Positions 18,836-31,369 of a stretch of 37,319 nt of DNA are shown piece by piece. Below the pieces are notes generated by a model that made no database searches, was not told the origin of the DNA, and saw nothing but the letters and a program-made list of their open reading frames with translations. Position 1 is the first letter of the stretch, and every line of letters begins with the position of its first letter. Source of the DNA: Buttiauxella izardii (GTDB taxonomy: Bacteria; Pseudomonadota; Gammaproteobacteria; Enterobacterales; Enterobacteriaceae); contig NZ_QZWH01000053.1 in NCBI RefSeq assembly GCF_003601925.1, positions 1 to 37,319 on the forward strand, given 5' to 3'. The position numbers were made by a program, and so were the translations under genes.

Positions 18836-18914
18836 CAATCATCGTAAAGCGGTTGTTGTAGCAAGGCGTCGCGGATAATTATCTCTGTATCTAACGGACA
18901 CTGAGAGCAGATCT

Positions 18915-19223
18915 ATGAAGAATATCGTTTTGTGTTGTGCAGCGGGTATGTCGACTAGCATTTTGGTCCAGCGCATGAAGGACGCCGCTCAGAAGAAAGG
19001 TATTGAAGTCTCTATCAAGGCCGTGCCGGTTGCCGAGTTCAAAGACAACATCGACACTGCTGATATTGTGCTGCTGGGTCCACAAGTTAAATATGAGCAC
19101 GCCAAACTACAGGCGATCGCAGAGCCGATGGGTAAAACCGTTGCGGTCATCGATATGATGGATTACGGCATGATGAAAGGTGATGTCGTACTGGAAAAAG
19201 CTTTGAAAATGATGGAGTCCTGA
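18915..19223 (+). CDS. PTS lactose/cellobiose-family IIB component
   Basis: This soluble phosphotransferase of 102 residues passes the phosphoryl group from IIA to the incoming sugar at IIC. The N-terminal LCCAAGMSTS is the IIB active-site loop, with Cys8 (just before AAGMST) as the phosphorylated residue, as in ChbB. VLLGPQVKYE is the second family motif. GAGAGCAG precedes the ATG. IIA begins three bases after its stop, so the two are coupled. It is divergent from its presumed partner IIC, sharing a 289-bp control region. It is a separate protein, not fused to IIC. Confidence 0.95.
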   Translation: MKNIVLCCAAGMSTSILVQRMKDAAQKKGIEVSIKAVPVAEFKDNIDTADIVLLGPQVKYEHAKLQAIAEPMGKTVAVIDMMDYGMMKGDVVLEKALKMMES

Positions 19224-19226
19224 AAC

Positions 19227-19544
19227 GTGGAAGATTTAGAAACGATTATCATGGAATTGTTGGTCAATGCCGGTAGCGCACGCAGCCAGGCACTGACAGC
19301 TCTGCAAATGGCGCGTAAAGGTGATTTCGCAGCGGCCCAACAAGCGATGGAAGAATCTCGTGAGTTTGTTAAACATGCCCACAAAATTCAGACCCAACTT
19401 ATCGGCTTGGATGAAGGCACCGGCAAACTGCCTGTTAACTTGATTACCGTACACTCTCAGGATCACCTGATGAATGCGATGGTGATTCAGGATTTAGCTG
19501 AAGACATGATTGAACTGTATCGCCGTCTGCCATTAGCTAACTGA
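19227..19544 (+). CDS. PTS lactose/cellobiose-family IIA component
   Basis: This soluble 105-residue protein accepts phosphate from HPr and passes it to IIB; family members are helical trimers holding one metal ion. His76 in ITVHSQDHLM is the phosphorylated residue by alignment with LacA His78, and Asp79 is the metal ligand. The start codon is GTG at 19227 and uses the GGAG inside the last codons of IIB (ATGGAGTCC), so translation is coupled. It is the last gene of its unit and faces rpoC across a bidirectional terminator. Confidence 0.95.
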   Translation: MEDLETIIMELLVNAGSARSQALTALQMARKGDFAAAQQAMEESREFVKHAHKIQTQLIGLDEGTGKLPVNLITVHSQDHLMNAMVIQDLAEDMIELYRRLPLAN

Positions 19545-19586
19545 TTATTCCCTTCTTTCAGTTTTAAAGCGTCGAATTTCAGACAT

Positions 19587-19620
19587 AAAAAAACCGCTCT
19601 TTCGAGCGGTTTTTTGTTTT
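19587..19620. terminator. Bidirectional terminator between IIA and rpoC
   Basis: ACCGCTC-TTTC-GAGCGGT (19593-19610) is flanked by an A-run on the left and a T-run on the right, so it can stop both the rightward IIB-IIA transcript and the leftward rplK...rpoC transcript, which ends at 19636. Confidence 0.93.
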
Positions 19621-19635
19621 TGGCGTCTCTAACGA

Positions 19636-22600
19636 TTAATCGTTATCGTTTCCGCCCAGATTACCTGCGTTCAGCAATTCTGCCAGGCTGGCAGTTGCGT
19701 CCGCTGCGGTGACCTGAGGTACAACAGGCGCTTCGCCCGCTGCACGACGGCGCATGCGATCCTGATGATACGCATAACCCGTACCCGCTGGGATCAGACG
19801 ACCCACGATAACGTTCTCTTTCAGGCCGCGCAGTTCGTCACGTTTACCCGCAACAGCTGCTTCGGTAAGCACACGAGTTGTCTCCTGGAACGATGCCGCG
19901 GAGATGAAGGACTCGGTTGCCAGAGAGGCTTTGGTGATACCCAGCAGATCACGTGCAAAGGTCACGTTGATCTTACCGTTCGCTTCCAGTTCGCGGTTAG
20001 CGATCTTGACGCGAGAGTATTCAGCCTGCTCACCTTCCAGGAAGTCAGAACCACCAGCGCTGACGATAGTTGCTTTACGCAACATCTGACGCACGATGAC
20101 TTCGATGTGTTTATCGTTAATCTTAACGCCTTGCAGACGGTAAACGTCCTGCACTTCGTTGGTGATGTAACGAGTCACAGCATACACGCCACGCAGACGC
20201 AGAATGTCATGCGGAGATTCTGGACCATCGGAAACTACGTCACCACGTTCAACACGTTCACCTTCGAACACGTTCAGCTGACGCCATTTCGGAATCATCT
20301 CTTCGTAAGCATCGCTGCCATCGAGTGGAGAGATTACCAGACGGCGTTTGCCTTTGGTTTCTTTACCGAAGGAGATGATCCCGCTGATTTCAGCAAGGAT
20401 AGCAGGCTCTTTCGGACGACGCGCTTCGAACAGGTCAGCAACGCGTGGCAGACCACCGGTGATGTCCTTGGTACCACTGGATTCCTGAGGAATACGCGCC
20501 AGCGCGTCACCAGAGTGAATCTGAGTACCATCTTCCAACTGAACAATCGCTTTCCCTGGCAGGAAGTACTGCGCAGACATATCGGTACCTGGAATCAGTA
20601 CGTCATTGCCCTGGGCATCAACAATTTTCAGCGCTGGACGCAGATCTTTACCACCAGTGGTACGTTCTGCAGAATCCAGAACAACCAGAGATGACAGACC
20701 TGTCAGTTCGTCGGTCTGACGAGTAATGGACTGACCGTCGACCATATCAGTAAAGCGGATGAAACCACTTACTTCGGAAACGACTGGCATGGTGTGCGGA
20801 TCCCAGTTTGCTACGGTTTCGCCCGCTGCAATCTGCTCGCCATCACCTTTACCCATTACCGCACCGTAAGGAACTTTATAGCTCTCTTTAGTACGACCGA
20901 ATTCGTCAATCAGTTTCAGCTCGGTGTTACGAGAAGTGATAACCAGTTTCCCGGAAGAGTTCACAACCGATTTCGCGTTGCTGAGTTTCAGGCTACCTTT
21001 GTTCTTAACCTGAATGCTGGATTCAGCAGCAGAACGAGATGCCGCACCACCGATGTGGAACGTACGCATCGTCAGCTGAGTACCAGGTTCACCGATGGAC
21101 TGTGCCGCGATAACCCCGATTGCTTCACCTTTGTTGATGATGTGGCCACGCGCCAGGTCACGACCATAGCAGTGCGCACAGACGCCGAAGTCGGTTTCAC
21201 AACCCACAACAGAACGTACTTTCACGCTATCAACAGAGTTAGCTTCTAACAGGTCACACATTTGCTCATGAAGCAGAGTGTTACGTGTGATCAGGATATC
21301 AGCAGTACCAGGTTTCAGTACGTCTTCAGCCGTTACACGACCCAATACGCGGTCGCGCAGTGGTTCTTTAACGTCGCCGCCTTCGATAACCGGAGTCATC
21401 GTGATACCTTCGAGGGTGCCACAATCGTCTTCGGTAACAACCAGATCCTGTGCAACGTCAACCAGACGACGCGTCAGATAACCGGAGTTCGCAGTTTTCA
21501 GTGCGGTATCCGCCAAGCCTTTACGAGCACCGTGCGTGGAGATGAAGTACTGGAGTACGTTCAGACCTTCACGGAAGTTCGCGGTGATTGGCGTTTCGAT
21601 GATGGAGCCATCTGGCTTAGCCATCAGACCACGCATACCAGCCAACTGACGAATCTGTGCCGCAGAACCACGAGCACCGGAGTCGGCCATCATGTAAATG
21701 CTGTTGAAGGAAACTTGCTGCTCTTCGACGCCGTCACGGTTAATAACGGATTCGGTTTGCAGGTTGTCCATCATCGCTTTGGATACACGATCGTTCGCCG
21801 CAGCCCAGATATCGATAACTTTGTTATAACGCTCGCCCGCTGTTACCAGACCGGACTGGAACTGTTCCTGAATCTCAGCAACTTCAGCTTCCGCTTCAGA
21901 GATGATTTCAGTTTTCTTAGCTGGGATGACCATGTCATCGATACCAACAGAAACACCTGAACGCGCTGCATAAGCAAAGCCGGTGTACATGGTTTGGTCA
22001 GCAAAGATTACTGTCGGTTTCAGACCCAGAATGCGGTAACAAGTGTTCAGCATTTTGGAGATGGCTTTCTTACCCAACGCCTGGTTGATGATGGAGTAAG
22101 GCAGGCCTTTCGGAACGATCATCCACAAAATCGCACGACCAACGGTGGTGTCGATAATGCTGGTTTTCGCAACGAATTGTTCGTTTTCGTCTTTTTCGTA
22201 CTCAGTGATACGCACTTTTACACGCGCATGCAGAGAGGCCAGACCTGCGCGATAGATACGCTCAGCTTCTTTAGGGCCAGTCAGCACCATGCCTTCGCCT
22301 TTGGCGTTAACACAGTCACGGGTCATGTAGTACAGACCCAATACAACGTCCTGAGAAGGAACGATGATTGGCTCGCCGTTCGCTGGTGACAGGATGTTGT
22401 TGGTAGACATCATCAGCGCACGCGCTTCCAACTGAGCTTCAAGCGTCAGTGGAACGTGTACTGCCATCTGGTCACCATCGAAGTCGGCGTTATATGCCGC
22501 ACAGACCAGCGGGTGCAGCTGGATAGCTTTACCTTCGATCAGTACTGGCTCAAATGCCTGGATACCCAAACGGTGCAGAGTTGGTGCACGGTTCAGCAGT

Positions 22601-23862
22601 ACCGGGTGTTCGCGGATAACTTCGTCCAGGATATCCCAAACGACAGCTTCTTCGCGCTCAACCATTTTCTTCGCAGCTTTAATGGTGGTAGCAAGACCAC
22701 GCAATTCCAGCTTGCCGTAGATGAACGGTTTGAACAGCTCCAGTGCCATTTTCTTAGGCAGACCGCACTGATGCAGACGCAGGTATGGACCTACGGTGAT
22801 TACAGAACGACCGGAGTAGTCAACACGTTTACCCAACAAGTTCTGACGGAAACGACCCTGCTTACCTTTGATCATATCAGCCAAAGATTTCAGAGGACGC
22901 TTGTTAGAACCGGTGATCGCACGACCGCGACGGCCGTTATCCAGCAGGGCATCTACCGCTTCCTGCAACATACGTTTTTCGTTACGTACGATGATGTCAG
23001 GAGCAGCCAGATCCAGCAGGCGTTTCAAACGGTTGTTACGGTTGATAACGCGACGATACAGATCGTTCAGATCCGACGTTGCGAAACGACCACCGTCCAG
23101 CGGAACTAATGGACGCAGATCTGGCGGCAGAACCGGCAGAACTGTCAGGATCATCCACTCTGGTTTGTTACCAGATTGAACGAACGCTTCCAGCAGTTTG
23201 ATACGCTTGGTCAGCTTTTTACGTTTGGTTTCGGAGTTGGTTTCGTTCAGCTCTTCACGCAGAGTTTCACACTCTTGCTCCAGATCCATGTTTTTCAACA
23301 AGGCCTGAATAGCTTCCGCACCCATCTTCGCATCGAATTCGTCACCGAACTCTTCCAGCGCATCAAGATACTGCTCTTCAGTCAGGATCTGACGACGCTC
23401 GAGGTTGGTCATCCCGCCTTCGATTACCACATATGATTCGAAGTAAAGTACACGTTCGATATCACGCAGTGGCATATCCAGCAGCAAACCGATACGAGAC
23501 GGCAGTGACTTCAGGAACCAAATGTGTGCAGTTGGGGAAGCCAGTTCGATGTGACCCATGCGCTCACGACGCACTTTAGTTTGGGTGACTTCAACGCCGC
23601 ACTTCTCACAAATTACACCACGGTGTTTCAGGCGCTTGTACTTACCGCACAGGCACTCATAGTCTTTTACTGGCCCAAAAATACGAGCACAGAACAGACC
23701 GTCACGTTCTGGTTTGAACGTACGATAGTTGATGGTTTCCGGCTTTTTAACTTCGCCGAACGACCATGAACGGATCATGTCTGGCGATGCCAGAGCAATT
23801 TTGATCGCATCAAACTCTTCGGTCTTAGTTTGCGCTTTCAGAAACTTAAGTAAGTCTTTCAC
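19636..23862 (-). CDS. rpoC: RpoC, RNA polymerase beta' subunit
   Basis: This is the catalytic large subunit of RNA polymerase, 1408 residues (1407 in E. coli). The N-terminal zinc site is Cys70, Cys72, Cys85, Cys88 (CLCGKYK, CEKCG). [13 protein letters not shown] carries the three aspartates that hold the catalytic Mg2+. A second cysteine cluster ([17 protein letters not shown]) is the C-terminal zinc site. The trigger-loop region [19 protein letters not shown] is intact. The start codon is GTG, as in E. coli, with GGGAGC upstream. It is the last gene of the rplJL-rpoBC unit. Confidence 0.99.
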   Translation of the reverse strand: MKDLLKFLKAQTKTEEFDAIKIALASPDMIRSWSFGEVKKPETINYRTFKPERDGLFCARIFGPVKDYECLCGKYKRLKHRGVICEKCGVEVTQTKVRRERMGHIELASPTAHIWFLKSLPSRIGLLLDMPLRDIERVLYFESYVVIEGGMTNLERRQILTEEQYLDALEEFGDEFDAKMGAEAIQALLKNMDLEQECETLREELNETNSETKRKKLTKRIKLLEAFVQSGNKPEWMILTVLPVLPPDLRPLVPLDGGRFATSDLNDLYRRVINRNNRLKRLLDLAAPDIIVRNEKRMLQEAVDALLDNGRRGRAITGSNKRPLKSLADMIKGKQGRFRQNLLGKRVDYSGRSVITVGPYLRLHQCGLPKKMALELFKPFIYGKLELRGLATTIKAAKKMVEREEAVVWDILDEVIREHPVLLNRAPTLHRLGIQAFEPVLIEGKAIQLHPLVCAAYNADFDGDQMAVHVPLTLEAQLEARALMMSTNNILSPANGEPIIVPSQDVVLGLYYMTRDCVNAKGEGMVLTGPKEAERIYRAGLASLHARVKVRITEYEKDENEQFVAKTSIIDTTVGRAILWMIVPKGLPYSIINQALGKKAISKMLNTCYRILGLKPTVIFADQTMYTGFAYAARSGVSVGIDDMVIPAKKTEIISEAEAEVAEIQEQFQSGLVTAGERYNKVIDIWAAANDRVSKAMMDNLQTESVINRDGVEEQQVSFNSIYMMADSGARGSAAQIRQLAGMRGLMAKPDGSIIETPITANFREGLNVLQYFISTHGARKGLADTALKTANSGYLTRRLVDVAQDLVVTEDDCGTLEGITMTPVIEGGDVKEPLRDRVLGRVTAEDVLKPGTADILITRNTLLHEQMCDLLEANSVDSVKVRSVVGCETDFGVCAHCYGRDLARGHIINKGEAIGVIAAQSIGEPGTQLTMRTFHIGGAASRSAAESSIQVKNKGSLKLSNAKSVVNSSGKLVITSRNTELKLIDEFGRTKESYKVPYGAVMGKGDGEQIAAGETVANWDPHTMPVVSEVSGFIRFTDMVDGQSITRQTDELTGLSSLVVLDSAERTTGGKDLRPALKIVDAQGNDVLIPGTDMSAQYFLPGKAIVQLEDGTQIHSGDALARIPQESSGTKDITGGLPRVADLFEARRPKEPAILAEISGIISFGKETKGKRRLVISPLDGSDAYEEMIPKWRQLNVFEGERVERGDVVSDGPESPHDILRLRGVYAVTRYITNEVQDVYRLQGVKINDKHIEVIVRQMLRKATIVSAGGSDFLEGEQAEYSRVKIANRELEANGKINVTFARDLLGITKASLATESFISAASFQETTRVLTEAAVAGKRDELRGLKENVIVGRLIPAGTGYAYHQDRMRRRAAGEAPVVPQVTAADATASLAELLNAGNLGGNDND

Positions 23863-23947
23863 GGATTAGCTCCCGTCGGAGTGAGACTTCTCAGAGACGT
23901 CCGGAGTGACCCGGACATCCTGTAACCAGTACAGCAGATACGAGTGA

Positions 23948-26900
23948 TTACTCGCCTTCCAGCTCGATGTTAATACCCAGCGAACGGATTTCTTTCAACA
24001 GTACGTTGAAGGATTCCGGCATGCCTGGTTCCATCTGATGGTTACCATCCACGATGTTTTTATACATCTTGGTACGGCCATTAACGTCATCAGACTTAAC
24101 AGTCAGCATTTCTTGCAGAGTATAAGCAGCGCCGTATGCTTCCAGCGCCCACACTTCCATCTCACCGAAGCGTTGACCACCGAACTGAGCCTTACCACCC
24201 AGCGGTTGCTGAGTAACCAGGCTATAAGAACCGGTAGAACGCGCGTGCATTTTGTCATCAACCAAGTGGTTCAGTTTCAGCATGTACATGTAACCTACGG
24301 TTACTGGACGCTCAAACTGTTCACCGCTACGGCCATCAAACAGTGTGATCTGACCGGAAGTCGGCAGGCCACCCAATTGCAACAGCTCTTTGATTTCCGA
24401 CTCTTTTGCACCGTCGAATACCGGAGTAGCAATTGGCATACCTTTTTTCAGGTTCTCAGCAAGACGCAGAACTTCATCATCGCTGAAGGTGTTCAGGTCA
24501 ACTTTCTGACGAACATCTGAACCAAGGTCGTATGCTTTCTGGATAAATTCGCGCAGCTTGGAAACTTCTTCGTGCTTCTTCAGCATGGCGTTGATTTTCT
24601 CGCCGATGCCTTTAGCAGCCATACCCAAGTGGGTTTCCAGAATCTGACCGATGTTCATACGAGATGGTACGCCCAGCGGGTTCAGTACGATGTCTACCGG
24701 CGTACCGTTTTCATCGTAAGGCATATCTTCGATCGGGTTGATCTTGGAGATAACACCTTTGTTCCCGTGACGACCTGCCATCTTGTCACCAGGCTGAATC
24801 TGACGTTTAACGGCCAGATACACTTTAACGATTTTCAGCACGCCAGGTGCCAGGTCATCGCCCTGAGTGATTTTGCGGCGCTTAGCTTCAAGTTTCTTCT
24901 CAAACTCGTGCTTCAGCTCGTCGTACTGCTCTGCCAGCTGTTCCAGCTGGTTTTGCTTCTCTTCGTCAGTCAGACCCAGTTCCAACCAGCGATCGCGTGG
25001 CAATTTGTCGAGCTTCTCAGCTTCAACACCGCCAGCAACCAGCACAGCATGGATACGAGCAAACAGACCAGCTTCAAAGATTTGCAGTTCTTCAGTCAGG
25101 TCTTTCTTCGCCTGCTTCAGTTGCATTTCTTCGATTTCCAGCGCGCGCTTGTCTTTTTCCACGCCATCGCGGGTAAAGACTTGCACATCGATGATGGTGC
25201 CGGAAACGCCGTTCGGTACGCGCAGAGAAGAATCTTTAACGTCAGACGCTTTCTCACCGAAGATAGCACGCAGCAGTTTCTCTTCTGGAGTCAGCTGGGT
25301 TTCGCCTTTAGGCGTAACCTTACCAACCAGAATGTCACCACCGGTCACTTCAGCACCGATATAAACGATACCGGATTCATCCAGTTTGGAGAGAGCAGCT
25401 TCACCCACGTTAGGGATGTCAGCAGTGATCTCTTCTGGCCCAAGCTTAGTGTCACGAGACACACATGCCAGTTCCTGGATGTGAATAGTTGTGAAACGAT
25501 CTTCCTGAACAACACGCTCGGATACGAGGATGGAGTCTTCGAAGTTGTAACCGTTCCACGGCATGAACGCTACGCGCATGTTCTGGCCAAGAGCCAGTTC
25601 ACCGAGGTCAGTAGACGGACCGTCTGCCAACACGTCGCCACGTTCAACTGGCTCGCCCAGAGAGACACAAGGCATCTGGTTGATACAGGTATTCTGGTTA
25701 GAACGGGTATATTTGGTCAGGTTGTAGATGTCGATGCCTGCTTCACCAGCCAGCATTTCGTCTTCGTTAACTTTGATAACGATACGAGAAGCATCCACGT
25801 ACTGAACAGTACCACCACGTTTAGCAACTGCAGTAACACCGGAATCAACGGCAACAGCACGTTCCATACCAGTACCAACCAGCGGCTTATCAGCACGCAG
25901 AGTTGGAACGGCCTGACGTTGCATGTTCGCACCCATCAATGCACGGTTGGCGTCATCGTGTTCCAGGAACGGGATCAGGGACGCACCGACGGAAACCACC
26001 TGCTGGGTGGAAACGTCCATGTAGTCAACCTGGTCGTTGCTGAACAAGCTTGATTCGCCTTTGCTACGGCAAGTTACGAGGTCGTCTACGAAACGGCCTT
26101 CTTCGTCCAGGTTGGTGTTCGCCTGAGCAATAACGTAGTTACCTTCTTCAATTGCAGAAAGGTAATGAATCTCGTCAGTCACAACACCGTCAACAACGCG
26201 ACGATACGGAGTTTCTAAGAAACCGTATTCGTTAGTCTGTGCATAAACAGACAGGGAGTTGATCAGACCGATGTTCGGACCTTCAGGGGTTTCGATTGGA
26301 CATACACGACCGTAGTGGGTTGGGTGTACGTCACGTACTTCGAAGCCTGCACGCTCACGGGTCAAACCACCCGGGCCGAGTGCGGAGATACGACGTTTGT
26401 GCGTAATCTCAGACAACGGGTTGTTCTGGTCCATGAACTGAGACAGCTGGCTGGAACCGAAGAACTCTTTAACCGCAGCAGAGATAGGCTTAGCGTTGAT
26501 CATATCCTGAGGCATCAGGGTATCGAGATCGCCCAGAGACAGACGCTCTTTCACCGCACGCTCTACACGTACCAGGCCAACGCGGAATTGGTTTTCCGCC
26601 ATTTCGCCTACGGAACGGATACGACGGTTGCCGAGGTGGTCGATATCATCCACTTCGCCCTGGCCGTTACGGATACCGATCAGCTTACGCATAACCTGGA
26701 TGATGTCGTCTTTGCTCAGGATACCTGAACCTTCGATTTCATCACGCAGCAGGGAACGGTTGAACTTCATACGACCAACCGCTGACAAGTCATAACGGTC
26801 TTCGGAGAAGAACAGGTTCTCGAACAGATTTTCTGCCGCTTCGCGAGTTGGTGGCTCGCCAGGACGCATCATGCGATAGATTTCAACCAGTGCGCTCAGG

Positions 26901-27976
26901 CGATCGTTGGTTGGGTCGACACGGATGGTCTCAGAAATGTATGCGCCGTGATCCAGGTCGTTGGTAAACAGCGTTTCGATACGCTTATGACCACACTGGC
27001 TCAGCTTAGCCAACAGATCCAAAGACAGTTCCATGTTCGCCGGGCAAATCAGTTCGCCAGTCGATGCATCAACGTAGTCTTTAGCCGCGACTTTACCAGC
27101 AATGTATTCAACCGGAACTTCGATAAGCTTGATATCGTCTTTTTCCAGCTGACGAATATGGCGCGCAGTGATACGGCGGCCTTTTTCGACATAGATTTTG
27201 CCGTCAGCTTCGATGTCAAAGGATGCAGTCTCACCACGAAGGCGTTCTGGCACCAATTCCATCTGCAGCTTGTTGTCACGGATTTCGAAATTAACTTTCT
27301 CAAAGAACAGGTCAAGGATCTGCTCAGTGGTGTACTGCAAAGCGCGCAGAATGATGGTCGCAGGTAATTTACGGCGACGGTCGATACGCACGAACAGGTT
27401 GTCTTTCGGGTCGAATTCGAAATCCAGCCAGGAACCACGGTAAGGGATGATACGTGCGTTATACAGCACCTTCCCTGAAGAGTGGGTTTTACCTTTGTCG
27501 CTATCAAAGAACACGCCTGGGCTACGGTGTAACTGAGAAACGATAACACGCTCAGTACCGTTGATAACGAAGGTGCCGTTATCAGTCATGAGTGGAATTT
27601 CACCCATGTAGACTTCTTGTTCTTTAATGTCTTTAACGGTGCCTTCCGGCGCTTCACGCTCGTAGATCACCAGACGCAGTTTCACGCGCAGGGGAGCGGA
27701 ATAGGTTACGCCGCGGATTTGACATTCTTTAACGTCAAATACCGGCTCACCCAAACGATAGCTCACATATTGCAGCTCAGAGTTACCGCTGTAGCTTGCA
27801 ATAGGGAACACGGAACGGAAAGCCGCTTCCAGACCGTACTGGCCTTCAGGATCTTGCTCGATGAACTTCTGGAACGAGTCAAGCTGGATAGAAAGGAGAT
27901 AAGGAATGTCCAAAACTTGTGGACGTTTTCCAAAATCCTTACGAATACGTTTTTTCTCGGTATAGGAGTAAACCAT
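23948..27976 (-). CDS. rpoB: RpoB, RNA polymerase beta subunit
   Basis: This is the second large subunit of RNA polymerase, 1342 residues, equal to E. coli. The rifampicin-binding cluster reads [20 protein letters not shown] followed by RISALGPGG; the positions usually changed in resistant mutants (Asp516, His526, Ser531 in E. coli numbering) are wild type. The [13 protein letters not shown] segment of the active centre and the C-terminal clamp-binding region ([20 protein letters not shown]) are conserved. GAGGA precedes the ATG. It is separated from rplL by 324 bp holding an attenuator, and from rpoC by 85 bp. Confidence 0.99.
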   Translation of the reverse strand: MVYSYTEKKRIRKDFGKRPQVLDIPYLLSIQLDSFQKFIEQDPEGQYGLEAAFRSVFPIASYSGNSELQYVSYRLGEPVFDVKECQIRGVTYSAPLRVKLRLVIYEREAPEGTVKDIKEQEVYMGEIPLMTDNGTFVINGTERVIVSQLHRSPGVFFDSDKGKTHSSGKVLYNARIIPYRGSWLDFEFDPKDNLFVRIDRRRKLPATIILRALQYTTEQILDLFFEKVNFEIRDNKLQMELVPERLRGETASFDIEADGKIYVEKGRRITARHIRQLEKDDIKLIEVPVEYIAGKVAAKDYVDASTGELICPANMELSLDLLAKLSQCGHKRIETLFTNDLDHGAYISETIRVDPTNDRLSALVEIYRMMRPGEPPTREAAENLFENLFFSEDRYDLSAVGRMKFNRSLLRDEIEGSGILSKDDIIQVMRKLIGIRNGQGEVDDIDHLGNRRIRSVGEMAENQFRVGLVRVERAVKERLSLGDLDTLMPQDMINAKPISAAVKEFFGSSQLSQFMDQNNPLSEITHKRRISALGPGGLTRERAGFEVRDVHPTHYGRVCPIETPEGPNIGLINSLSVYAQTNEYGFLETPYRRVVDGVVTDEIHYLSAIEEGNYVIAQANTNLDEEGRFVDDLVTCRSKGESSLFSNDQVDYMDVSTQQVVSVGASLIPFLEHDDANRALMGANMQRQAVPTLRADKPLVGTGMERAVAVDSGVTAVAKRGGTVQYVDASRIVIKVNEDEMLAGEAGIDIYNLTKYTRSNQNTCINQMPCVSLGEPVERGDVLADGPSTDLGELALGQNMRVAFMPWNGYNFEDSILVSERVVQEDRFTTIHIQELACVSRDTKLGPEEITADIPNVGEAALSKLDESGIVYIGAEVTGGDILVGKVTPKGETQLTPEEKLLRAIFGEKASDVKDSSLRVPNGVSGTIIDVQVFTRDGVEKDKRALEIEEMQLKQAKKDLTEELQIFEAGLFARIHAVLVAGGVEAEKLDKLPRDRWLELGLTDEEKQNQLEQLAEQYDELKHEFEKKLEAKRRKITQGDDLAPGVLKIVKVYLAVKRQIQPGDKMAGRHGNKGVISKINPIEDMPYDENGTPVDIVLNPLGVPSRMNIGQILETHLGMAAKGIGEKINAMLKKHEEVSKLREFIQKAYDLGSDVRQKVDLNTFSDDEVLRLAENLKKGMPIATPVFDGAKESEIKELLQLGGLPTSGQITLFDGRSGEQFERPVTVGYMYMLKLNHLVDDKMHARSTGSYSLVTQQPLGGKAQFGGQRFGEMEVWALEAYGAAYTLQEMLTVKSDDVNGRTKMYKNIVDGNHQMEPGMPESFNVLLKEIRSLGINIELEGE

Positions 27977-28053
27977 TAGGGTTCCTCAGCTCGCTGACAA
28001 GTCGACCCATCTGCCCGACAAGGGGACAGTTTGTGCAACACTATTTTGTGGAC

Positions 28054-28074
28054 CGGAAAGTGGAACACTTTCCG
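28054..28074 (-). other. Stem-loop in the rplL-rpoB spacer, possible RNase III site
   Basis: CGGAAAGTG-GAA-CACTTTCCG is a perfect 9-bp hairpin about 80 bp before rpoB. The E. coli rplL-rpoB spacer is cut by RNase III at a stem-loop in the same region. No other gene is seen in the 324-bp spacer (27977-28300). Confidence 0.45.
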
Positions 28075-28230
28075 CAATACCTGTTTCTATCACTCTTAAA
28101 CCATTTCGCTACGCTTTACCCCGGAACTCCCGGTGTAGAAAGTCGTAGTATATTAAGGCGTAGATAGAGACAAGCATTGAAAGACAACCAGCAGTCAAAC
28201 AGTGTGAAATGCTACTGGCGCCTACAGCGC

Positions 28231-28261
28231 AAAAAGGCTGGTGACTAAAAAGTCACCAGCC
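28231..28261 (-). terminator. Attenuator (partial terminator) between rplL and rpoB
   Basis: On the minus strand GGCTGGTGACT (28251-28261) pairs with AGTCACCAGCC (28236-28246) across TTTT and is followed by five T residues (28231-28235). It lies 40 bp after rplL, the position of E. coli tL7, which lets only part of the ribosomal-protein transcripts continue into rpoBC. Confidence 0.92.
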
Positions 28262-28300
28262 ATCAGCCTAATTTCTCAGGCTGCAACCGAAAGGGTTGGC

Positions 28301-28684
<384 letters not shown>

Positions 28685-28732
28685 TCAGAATAAGTTTATA
28701 CGTAAGCAAATGCGTTAGAAAAGAAAGCGCTA

Positions 28733-29230
28733 TTAAGCTGCTTCTTTCTGATCGCGTACAGCAGCCAGAGTGCGAACCAGTTTGCCTGCAGAGGCTTCTT
28801 TCATGGTTGCCATCAGGCGTGCGATTGCTTCTTCGTAAGTTGGCAGAGTTGCCAGGCGATCGATCTGGGCCGCCGGGATCAGCTCACCTTCAAAGGCTGC
28901 AGCTTTAACCTCGAATTTTGCATTCGCTTTAGCGAATTCTTTGAACAGACGAGCAGCTGCGCCCGGGTGTTCCATAGAATATGCAATCAAGGTTGGACCA
29001 ACAAACGTGTCTTTCAGGCACTCAAACTGAGTCCCTTCAACAACGCGGCGCAGCAGGGTGTTACGAACAACACGCATGTAAACGCCAGCTTCACGACCTG
29101 CTTTACGCAGTTCAGTCATTTTACCTACGGTAACGCCACGGGAATCCGCAACAACCGCAGACAGCGCACCTTTGGCTACTTCGCTGACTTCAGCAACAAT
29201 CGCTTGTTTGTCTTGAAGATTTAAAGCCAT
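28733..29230 (-). CDS. rplJ: Ribosomal protein uL10
   Basis: L10 is the base of the ribosomal stalk, binding 23S rRNA and the L7/L12 dimers; 165 residues, as in E. coli. [14 protein letters not shown] at the N-terminus binds rRNA, and the C-terminal helix binds L12. In E. coli the L10-(L12)4 complex represses its own operon by binding the leader, and the conserved leader element is present at 29407-29445. CAGGAG precedes the ATG. Confidence 0.99.
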   Translation of the reverse strand: MALNLQDKQAIVAEVSEVAKGALSAVVADSRGVTVGKMTELRKAGREAGVYMRVVRNTLLRRVVEGTQFECLKDTFVGPTLIAYSMEHPGAAARLFKEFAKANAKFEVKAAAFEGELIPAAQIDRLATLPTYEEAIARLMATMKEASAGKLVRTLAAVRDQKEAA

Positions 29231-29406
29231 TAGCTTTGCTCCTGGATATTAGCCGGGGTTAACCCCCGGAACTCACTTCATTCATTACCAAAACGATAAT
29301 GAACGTCGAAATACGGTGAGCAGAAACAAGCCAAAGACTATCAAAAATATTCTTCAGGTTCTGTCACCGTCTACGCAGGCAATTAAGTCTCTTGCGAAAC
29401 ACCTGC

Positions 29407-29445
29407 GGTCTTGGACGGAGGCCTGGATAAGGCCAGGCTCCAACC
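29407..29445 (-). promoter_or_regulatory. rplJ leader, L10 autoregulatory element
   Basis: The minus-strand RNA contains GGTTGGAGCCTGGCC, then TTATCCAGGCCTCC and GTCCAAGACC. These form a GCCTGG/CCAGGC stem with flanking purine-rich internal loops, matching the known E. coli L10 leader almost base for base. Binding of L10-(L12)4 here reduces translation of rplJ and rplL. Confidence 0.8.
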
Positions 29446-29477
29446 GAAAATTCTTTGTGCCCTGCATTGCAAGGCAA

Positions 29478-29516
29478 CGGGCGTAAGATTTTAGACTAAT
29501 CTTTCGCCCGCGTAAA
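29478..29516 (-). promoter_or_regulatory. rplJ promoter nested in an imperfect dyad after rplA
   Basis: On the minus strand TTTACG (29511-29516) and TAAAAT (29488-29493) are spaced by 17 bp and would start the rplJL-rpoBC transcript. The -10 and spacer lie inside an inverted repeat of 13-bp arms with one mismatch (29478-29490 and 29498-29510), which may also act as a weak rplKA terminator; no U-tract follows. Confidence 0.6.
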
Positions 29517-29526
29517 GCAGTGAATC

Positions 29527-30726
<1,200 letters not shown>

Positions 30727-30747
30727 TTACGTGTACGAGACCCGTAA

Positions 30748-30792
30748 AAACAAAAGGCGCGAAATTGTATTCCAATCTCGCGCCTTGTGCAA
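30748..30792 (-). promoter_or_regulatory. rplK promoter (P-L11) overlapping the nusG terminator
   Basis: On the minus strand TTGCAC (30787-30792), 17 bp and TACAAT (30764-30769) form a strong promoter. The same bases contain an inverted repeat AAGGCGCGA.../...TCGCGCCTT with 14-bp arms and one mismatch (30754-30767 and 30773-30786) followed by TTTTGTTTTT, a good Rho-independent terminator for secE-nusG. Promoter and terminator are thus superimposed. Confidence 0.85.
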
Positions 30793-30822
30793 CGAATAAT
30801 CGCTGCTTATACAACCTGATTA

Positions 30823-31368
30823 TTAGGCTTTCTCTACCTGAGCAAAATCAAGCTCAACCGGCGTAGCACGACCGAAGATAGATACAGAAACCTTCAAGCG
30901 GCTCTTTTCGTAATCTACTTCTTCAACTACACCGTTAAAGTCTGCAAACGGGCCATCGCTGACGCGTACCATCTCGCCTGGCTCAAACAGCGTTTTCGGA
31001 CGCGGCTTATCACCAACCTGTTGCAGGCGGTTCATAATCGCATCAACTTCTTTATCGCTGATTGGAGCAGGACGGTCAGAAGTACCGCCAATGAATCCCA
31101 TTACGCGCGGAACGCTACGCACTAAGTGCCAGCTCGCGTCGTTCATAACCATCTGGACCAGAACATAGCCCGGGAAGAATTTACGCTCGCTTTTGCGACG
31201 TTGGCCACCACGGATTTCGACGACTTCTTCAGTCGGAACCATGACTTCACCAAACAACTCTTCCATGTTGTGCAATTTGATGTGCTCACGCAGCGATGTT
31301 GCTACGCGGCCTTCAAAACCGGAAAACGCCTGAACGACGTACCAGCGCATTTTAGGGGCTTCAGACAT
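30823..31368 (-). CDS. nusG: NusG, transcription elongation and termination factor
   Basis: NusG binds the RNA polymerase clamp, suppresses pausing, and links polymerase to Rho or to ribosomal protein S10. It has 181 residues, as in E. coli. The N-terminal NGN domain ([27 protein letters not shown]) contacts polymerase, and the C-terminal KOW domain ([21 protein letters not shown]) binds Rho or S10. It starts one base after the secE stop and is followed by the terminator that overlaps the rplK promoter. Confidence 0.99.
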   Translation of the reverse strand: MSEAPKMRWYVVQAFSGFEGRVATSLREHIKLHNMEELFGEVMVPTEEVVEIRGGQRRKSERKFFPGYVLVQMVMNDASWHLVRSVPRVMGFIGGTSDRPAPISDKEVDAIMNRLQQVGDKPRPKTLFEPGEMVRVSDGPFADFNGVVEEVDYEKSRLKVSVSIFGRATPVELDFAQVEKA

Positions 31369-31369
31369 C

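Noticed and set aside
24572..26053. Long open frame (493 codons) antisense to rpoB, and a similar one at 19765-20694 antisense to rpoC
   Set aside because: They are by-products of the strong codon bias in rpoB and rpoC; their translations are low-complexity in character and match no family.
26380..26480. Possible rifampicin-resistance change in rpoB
   Set aside because: The rifampicin cluster reads as wild type at the positions commonly changed.
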